Source: an uncultured Alphaproteobacteria bacterium | GTDB taxonomy: Bacteria > Pseudomonadota > Alphaproteobacteria > Rs-D84 | Direction: 5' to 3' | NCBI GenBank assembly: GCA_946625925.1 | Contig: CAMOTP010000034.1 | Coordinates: 1 to 8,837 of the forward strand | Length of the DNA stretch: 8,837 nucleotides | Shown: piece by piece, positions 5,819 through 8,837 of the stretch | How the letters are laid out: each line of letters begins with the position of its first letter | How positions within the stretch are numbered: position 1 is the first letter of the stretch | Position numbers and translations under genes: made by a program | The notes under the pieces: model-generated | The model's database searches: none | What the model was told of the DNA's origin: nothing | Seen by the model: the letters and a program-made list of their open reading frames with translations, nothing else

Positions 5819-7612
5819 TTATTTACCAACCTTTAATGCATTAATAAACGCTGACTGTGGAATTTCGACATTTCCGAAAGTACGCAAACGTTTTTTACCC
5901 TCTTTTTGCTTTTCCAACAATTTACGTTTACGAGTAATATCCCCCCCATAACATTTTGCAGTCACATCTTTACGATATGCAGCAATCGTCTCTCTGGCTA
6001 TAATTTTGCCACCAATAGCCGCCTGCAAAGGAATTTTAAATTGATGACGTGGAATTAAATCTTTTAACTTTTCAACAATTTGACGACCACGTGATTCCGC
6101 AGACGACCTATGACACATAAAAGACAGCGGTTCAACATTTTCATCATTAACCAATATTGACACCTTTACCAAATCAGATTGTTGATATCCGCAAACCGAA
6201 TAATCAAACGAAGCATACCCCGAAGAAATTGATTTAACCCTGTCATAGAAATCAAACACAATTTCTGCCAACGGCAAGCGATACGTCAACACAGCACGAT
6301 TACCAACATAAGAAATATTATCCTGAACCCCACGACGCGAAGCACACAATTCCATAATCCCCCCAAGATATTTATCAGGCATCATAATTGTGGCCAACAC
6401 CCATGGTTCTTCGATATAATCGATTCGTGTTTGATCTGGCATATCCGCAGGATTTTCTAAATCCATGACACTGCCATCACGCAAATGAATTTTATACAAC
6501 ACACTTGGCACAGTATTAATCAACGACAAATTAAATTCACGTGCCAAACGTTCACTGATAATTTCCATATGCAACAGCCCTAAAAATCCACAACGTAATC
6601 CAAACCCCAGTGCCGATGATTTTTCAACAGTAAATACAAACGACGCATCATTTAATGCCAATTTTTCTGCACCTTCGCGTAAATCAGGATAATCATCTGC
6701 CGCCATAGGAAAGAACGAAGAAAACACAACCGGCACCGATGGCTTAAATCCAGGCAATGCTGTTCCACCGGCCTTGGCATCGACAATAGTATCCCCAACT
6801 TTACAGTCGTGAATTGTTTTCATACCTGTAATAATAAATCCGACCTCGCCAGTATCCAATTCAGAAACATCAACCATTTTTGGCGTAAAATATCCAATTT
6901 TTTCAACTGTGTATTCTGCGCCTGTGGCAACAAATTTTATTTTTTGACCACGCTGTAATTTACCATCAACGACACGCACCAACACAACAACACCCAAATA
7001 AGAATCATACCAAGAATCAACCAACAACGCACGTGTTGGGGCATTTTCATCACCATGTGGCGCAGGTAATTTTGTAACGATTTCTTCCAACAATTCCGGA
7101 ACCCCGGCCCCTGTTTTTCCCGACACACAAATTGCATCAGACGCATCCAATCCGATTGCATCTGTAATTTGTTGACGCGTACCAGAAACATCCGAAGACG
7201 GCAAATCGATTTTATTCAACACCGGCAACATTTCCAAATCATTATCCAACGCCAAATAAGCATTTGCCAATGTCTGTGCCTGAACGCCCTGGGTTGCATC
7301 GACCAATATAATTGCACCCTCGCACGCGGCCAAACTGCGTGAAACCTCATAAGAAAAGTCCACATGTCCCGGTGTATCCATCAAATTCAGTTGATATTCA
7401 TGTCCATCTTTGGCGCGATATTTCAAACGCACAGTCTGTGCCTTAATCGTAATTCCGCGTTCGCGTTCAATATCCATAGAATCTAAAACCTGGGCTTTCA
7501 TTTCGCGCGACTGCAAACCGCCAGTAAATTCAATTAATCTGTCAGACAGAGTTGATTTACCATGATCAATATGCGCAACAATAGAAAAATTTCTTATATA
7601 TTCTTGGGACAT
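5819..7612 (-). CDS. lepA: Elongation factor 4 (LepA), translational GTPase
   Basis: Ribosome-associated GTPase linked to back-translocation and to correct initiation or subunit biogenesis under stress. The 597-residue length is standard. G motifs are complete: G1 AHIDHGKST (13-21), G2 with Thr55 in GITI, G3 DTPGH (79-83), G4 NKID (133-136), G5 SGKTG (164-168). The LepA-specific C-terminal domain is intact, with the tRNA-facing KCYGGDITRKRK (553-564). The stretch SREMKAQVLDSMDIERERG (35-53) reads as alphaproteobacterial. The ATG at 7612 has only a weak GAG site. It has its own promoter between it and the DedA gene and is the first gene of an operon with the Cys-rich and integrase-like genes; lepA is more commonly followed by lepB, which is not seen here. 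Confidence 0.98.
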   Translation of the reverse strand: MSQEYIRNFSIVAHIDHGKSTLSDRLIEFTGGLQSREMKAQVLDSMDIERERGITIKAQTVRLKYRAKDGHEYQLNLMDTPGHVDFSYEVSRSLAACEGAIILVDATQGVQAQTLANAYLALDNDLEMLPVLNKIDLPSSDVSGTRQQITDAIGLDASDAICVSGKTGAGVPELLEEIVTKLPAPHGDENAPTRALLVDSWYDSYLGVVVLVRVVDGKLQRGQKIKFVATGAEYTVEKIGYFTPKMVDVSELDTGEVGFIITGMKTIHDCKVGDTIVDAKAGGTALPGFKPSVPVVFSSFFPMAADDYPDLREGAEKLALNDASFVFTVEKSSALGFGLRCGFLGLLHMEIISERLAREFNLSLINTVPSVLYKIHLRDGSVMDLENPADMPDQTRIDYIEEPWVLATIMMPDKYLGGIMELCASRRGVQDNISYVGNRAVLTYRLPLAEIVFDFYDRVKSISSGYASFDYSVCGYQQSDLVKVSILVNDENVEPLSFMCHRSSAESRGRQIVEKLKDLIPRHQFKIPLQAAIGGKIIARETIAAYRKDVTAKCYGGDITRKRKLLEKQKEGKKRLRTFGNVEIPQSAFINALKVGK

Positions 7613-7648
7613 CTCTAAACTCGCAAATTTATATTACCTTCTGCGGCA

Positions 7649-7677
7649 ATAATACACTGGTATATTTAGATTTGCAA
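7649..7677 (-). promoter_or_regulatory. Promoter of the lepA operon
   Basis: Minus strand: -35 TTGCAA (7672-7677), 17-nt spacer, -10 TATTAT (7649-7654), five of six bases matching consensus. The predicted start is near 7642, giving a leader of about 30 nt. No terminator is evident between this point and the DedA stop at 7701, so read-through from that gene is possible. Confidence 0.5.
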
Positions 7678-7700
7678 CCGAAAAAGACCCAAAAAAATTT

Positions 7701-8273
7701 TTATAAAGCAAACATCAAAAAAATACCAATTCCTGCGAACATAATTGCCGCCAACGTTATTTGCCAAAAATATTTTTTAACTATTAAATTCGCTTTTTCT
7801 TGGAATTTCCACAACAACGCCCCCACAATAGCGAATCGCCCTGTTCTGAAAATTGCAGACACCCCCAAAAACAACAATGCCGGAAACCCCATAAATCCAG
7901 CGCATATTGCCATCAATTTATATGGTATTGGTGTCACAGCAGTCAAAACAATAATGAATACCCCGTGTTTTATAAACATTTGTTGTGCCAATTCGAATTT
8001 TTCCATCGAAGCAAAATTTTCAATTAACCACACACCGACCGAATCGAACAACCACAAACCAATCATATATGCAATTGCGCCACCGACCAACGAACCGATT
8101 GCCGCTGCCAACACCGTTGGCACCGTTCTTTTTTTATTGGCGATAATTGGTGGTGTCATAAAAACCTCGGGCGGAATAAATAAAAAAATAGATTCCGCGA
8201 CAGTCATTAAAAACACAAACCAAGAATACAGTCCTGTATCTGCTTTTTTCAGCATATATTCGCCAAATTTCAT
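7701..8273 (-). CDS. DedA/VTT-domain membrane protein, YqaA type
   Basis: A 190-residue integral inner-membrane protein of the DedA superfamily, YqaA branch. DedA proteins are implicated in flipping or recycling lipid carriers and phospholipids. Hydrophobic segments are at about 14-34, 53-76, 104-141 and 168-188. Family marks are ESIFLFIPPEV (27-37), GSLVGGAIAYMIG (60-72), TPIPYK (114-119), a reentrant-loop motif, and FRTGRF (142-147) with the conserved arginines. I chose the ATG at 8273: it has an AAAGGTGG site just upstream and gives the usual N-terminus, whereas 8315 would add 14 unrelated residues. It is divergent from rbfA. The precise substrate is not known. Confidence 0.9.
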   Translation of the reverse strand: MKFGEYMLKKADTGLYSWFVFLMTVAESIFLFIPPEVFMTPPIIANKKRTVPTVLAAAIGSLVGGAIAYMIGLWLFDSVGVWLIENFASMEKFELAQQMFIKHGVFIIVLTAVTPIPYKLMAICAGFMGFPALLFLGVSAIFRTGRFAIVGALLWKFQEKANLIVKKYFWQITLAAIMFAGIGIFLMFAL

Positions 8274-8295
8274 AATTCCACCTTTATACATATAT

Positions 8296-8325
8296 AATAT
8301 AGAAACAAATTCCACCCCCCTGCAA
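8296..8325 (-). promoter_or_regulatory. Candidate promoter of the DedA-family gene
   Basis: Minus strand: -35 TTGCAG (8320-8325), 18-nt spacer, -10 TATATT (8296-8301). The predicted start is near 8289, leaving a leader of about 15 nt with the AAAGGTGG site. Confidence 0.4.
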
Positions 8326-8358
8326 GCCTTTTATAAATTCCTATATTTCCGCATAACA

Positions 8359-8387
8359 TTTGCACTTTGAAAAACGCATGCTATACT
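8359..8387 (+). promoter_or_regulatory. Promoter of rbfA
   Basis: A -35 TTTGCA (8359-8364), 17-nt spacer and -10 TATACT (8382-8387) with TG at 8379-8380 (extended -10). The predicted start near 8394 leaves a leader of about 13 nt that carries the AAGG ribosome site 7 nt before the ATG. Confidence 0.55.
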
Positions 8388-8406
8388 GAACAAAAAAGGT
8401 AATATT

Positions 8407-8763
8407 ATGACAAGACAAACAAACGGCACGAACCGCCCCAGTCAACGTGGCAACCGCATTGCATCCAAGGTTCAAACGATTGTTGCTGAAATTTTACGTG
8501 ACAAATTCAGTGATGACCCAGTAATTGCTGCGGTATCATTGGTTGGATCTGACGCGCATGGCGGATTGTCGTTTACGCGTTTGTATTATTATACACACAC
8601 CGACCCCAAAATCACCCAAGAACGACTGGACGAAATAACAAAAACAGTTCGTTATGAATTGGCGGCACGGTTAAATCAAAAATACACCCCTGAAATAAGA
8701 TTCACATACGACGACACGATTGAACGTGCAAATCGAATCGAAGAATTATTAAAAAATTTATAA
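8407..8763 (+). CDS. rbfA: 30S ribosome-binding factor A (RbfA)
   Basis: KH-like assembly factor that binds the 30S subunit during late 16S rRNA maturation and is needed for growth in the cold. The 118-residue length is typical. Marks are an N-terminal helix with RGNRIASKVQTIVAEILRDK (14-33), DDP (36-38), the central SDAHGGLSFTRLYYYTH (48-64) matching the family strand that usually reads S-D-L-x-x-A-x-V-Y, and the C-terminal PEIRFTYDDTIERANRIEEL (95-114). The SDAHGG segment departs from the common pattern but keeps the fold pattern. rbfA commonly follows infB; here it has its own promoter and stands alone. The stop codon is directly followed by a dispersed-type repeat. Confidence 0.9.
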   Translation: MTRQTNGTNRPSQRGNRIASKVQTIVAEILRDKFSDDPVIAAVSLVGSDAHGGLSFTRLYYYTHTDPKITQERLDEITKTVRYELAARLNQKYTPEIRFTYDDTIERANRIEELLKNL

Positions 8764-8764
8764 T

Positions 8765-8837
8765 GTCATTCTGAACGCAGTAAAGAATCCAGGTTATCTA
8801 TTCCCCCGTCATTCTGAACGCAGTGAAGAATCCAGGT
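8765..8837. repeat. Tandem pair of 30-nt repeats, running to the window edge
   Basis: A 30-nt unit at 8765-8794 (starting GTCATTCTGAACGCAGT, ending AATCCAGGT) recurs at 8808-8837 with a single difference (A at 8782, G at 8825). The spacer is 13 nt, the period 43. Each unit has a small dyad, ATTCT with AGAAT. It begins one base after the rbfA stop. Similar GTCATTCTGA...AGAATCC units are, from memory, common dispersed intergenic repeats in several bacterial groups. The array may continue past the edge. Confidence 0.85.

Noticed and set aside
7672..8370. Long plus-strand open frame opposite the DedA-family gene
   Set aside because: Lysine-, asparagine- and isoleucine-rich antisense shadow of a clear membrane protein gene.
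8765..8837. Start of a CRISPR array
   Set aside because: The spacer is only 13 nt, only two units are visible and no cas gene is near; a dispersed intergenic repeat fits better.

Overview
The window looks like chromosome from an AT-rich alphaproteobacterium. The LepA and FabF sequences read as alphaproteobacterial, and acpP, fabF and mltG lie in the order usual for that class, though other genes have come between them. Low GC, short intergenic gaps and a repeat pair of the kind seen in host-associated lineages suggest an uncultured gut or intracellular relative. That placement is inference and needs a phylogeny.

Layout. On the minus strand, read right to left, are a YqaA-type DedA membrane protein (7701-8273), lepA (5819-7612), a cysteine-rich unknown (5493-5807), an integrase-like protein without its catalytic residues (4484-5482), acpP (4112-4345), fabF (2749-3999), tRNA-Pro(CGG) (2625-2701), a NUDT1/NUDT15-like NUDIX hydrolase (1209-1637) and mltG (170-1174). 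Only two genes are on the plus strand: a small radical SAM protein (1736-2581), divergent from the NUDIX gene, and rbfA (8407-8763), divergent from the DedA gene. A tandem pair of 30-nt repeats follows rbfA and runs to the window edge. No stretch over 300 bases lacks a gene.

Transcription units. lepA, the Cys-rich gene and the integrase-like gene form a tight operon with 10-11 nt gaps; both downstream Shine-Dalgarno sites overlap or abut the preceding stop codon. acpP has strong promoter signals and ends at a good intrinsic terminator placed before fabF. fabF leads into tRNA-Pro, which ends at another hairpin. NUDIX and mltG probably form a two-gene unit ending at a terminator at 141-168.

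Roles. Most genes are housekeeping: translation (lepA, rbfA, tRNA-Pro), fatty acid synthesis (acpP, fabF), peptidoglycan (mltG) and membrane lipids (DedA). The unusual parts are the apparently domesticated, catalytically dead tyrosine recombinase and Cys-rich partner co-transcribed with lepA, and the radical SAM gene, whose perfect-consensus promoter would give an almost leaderless mRNA.
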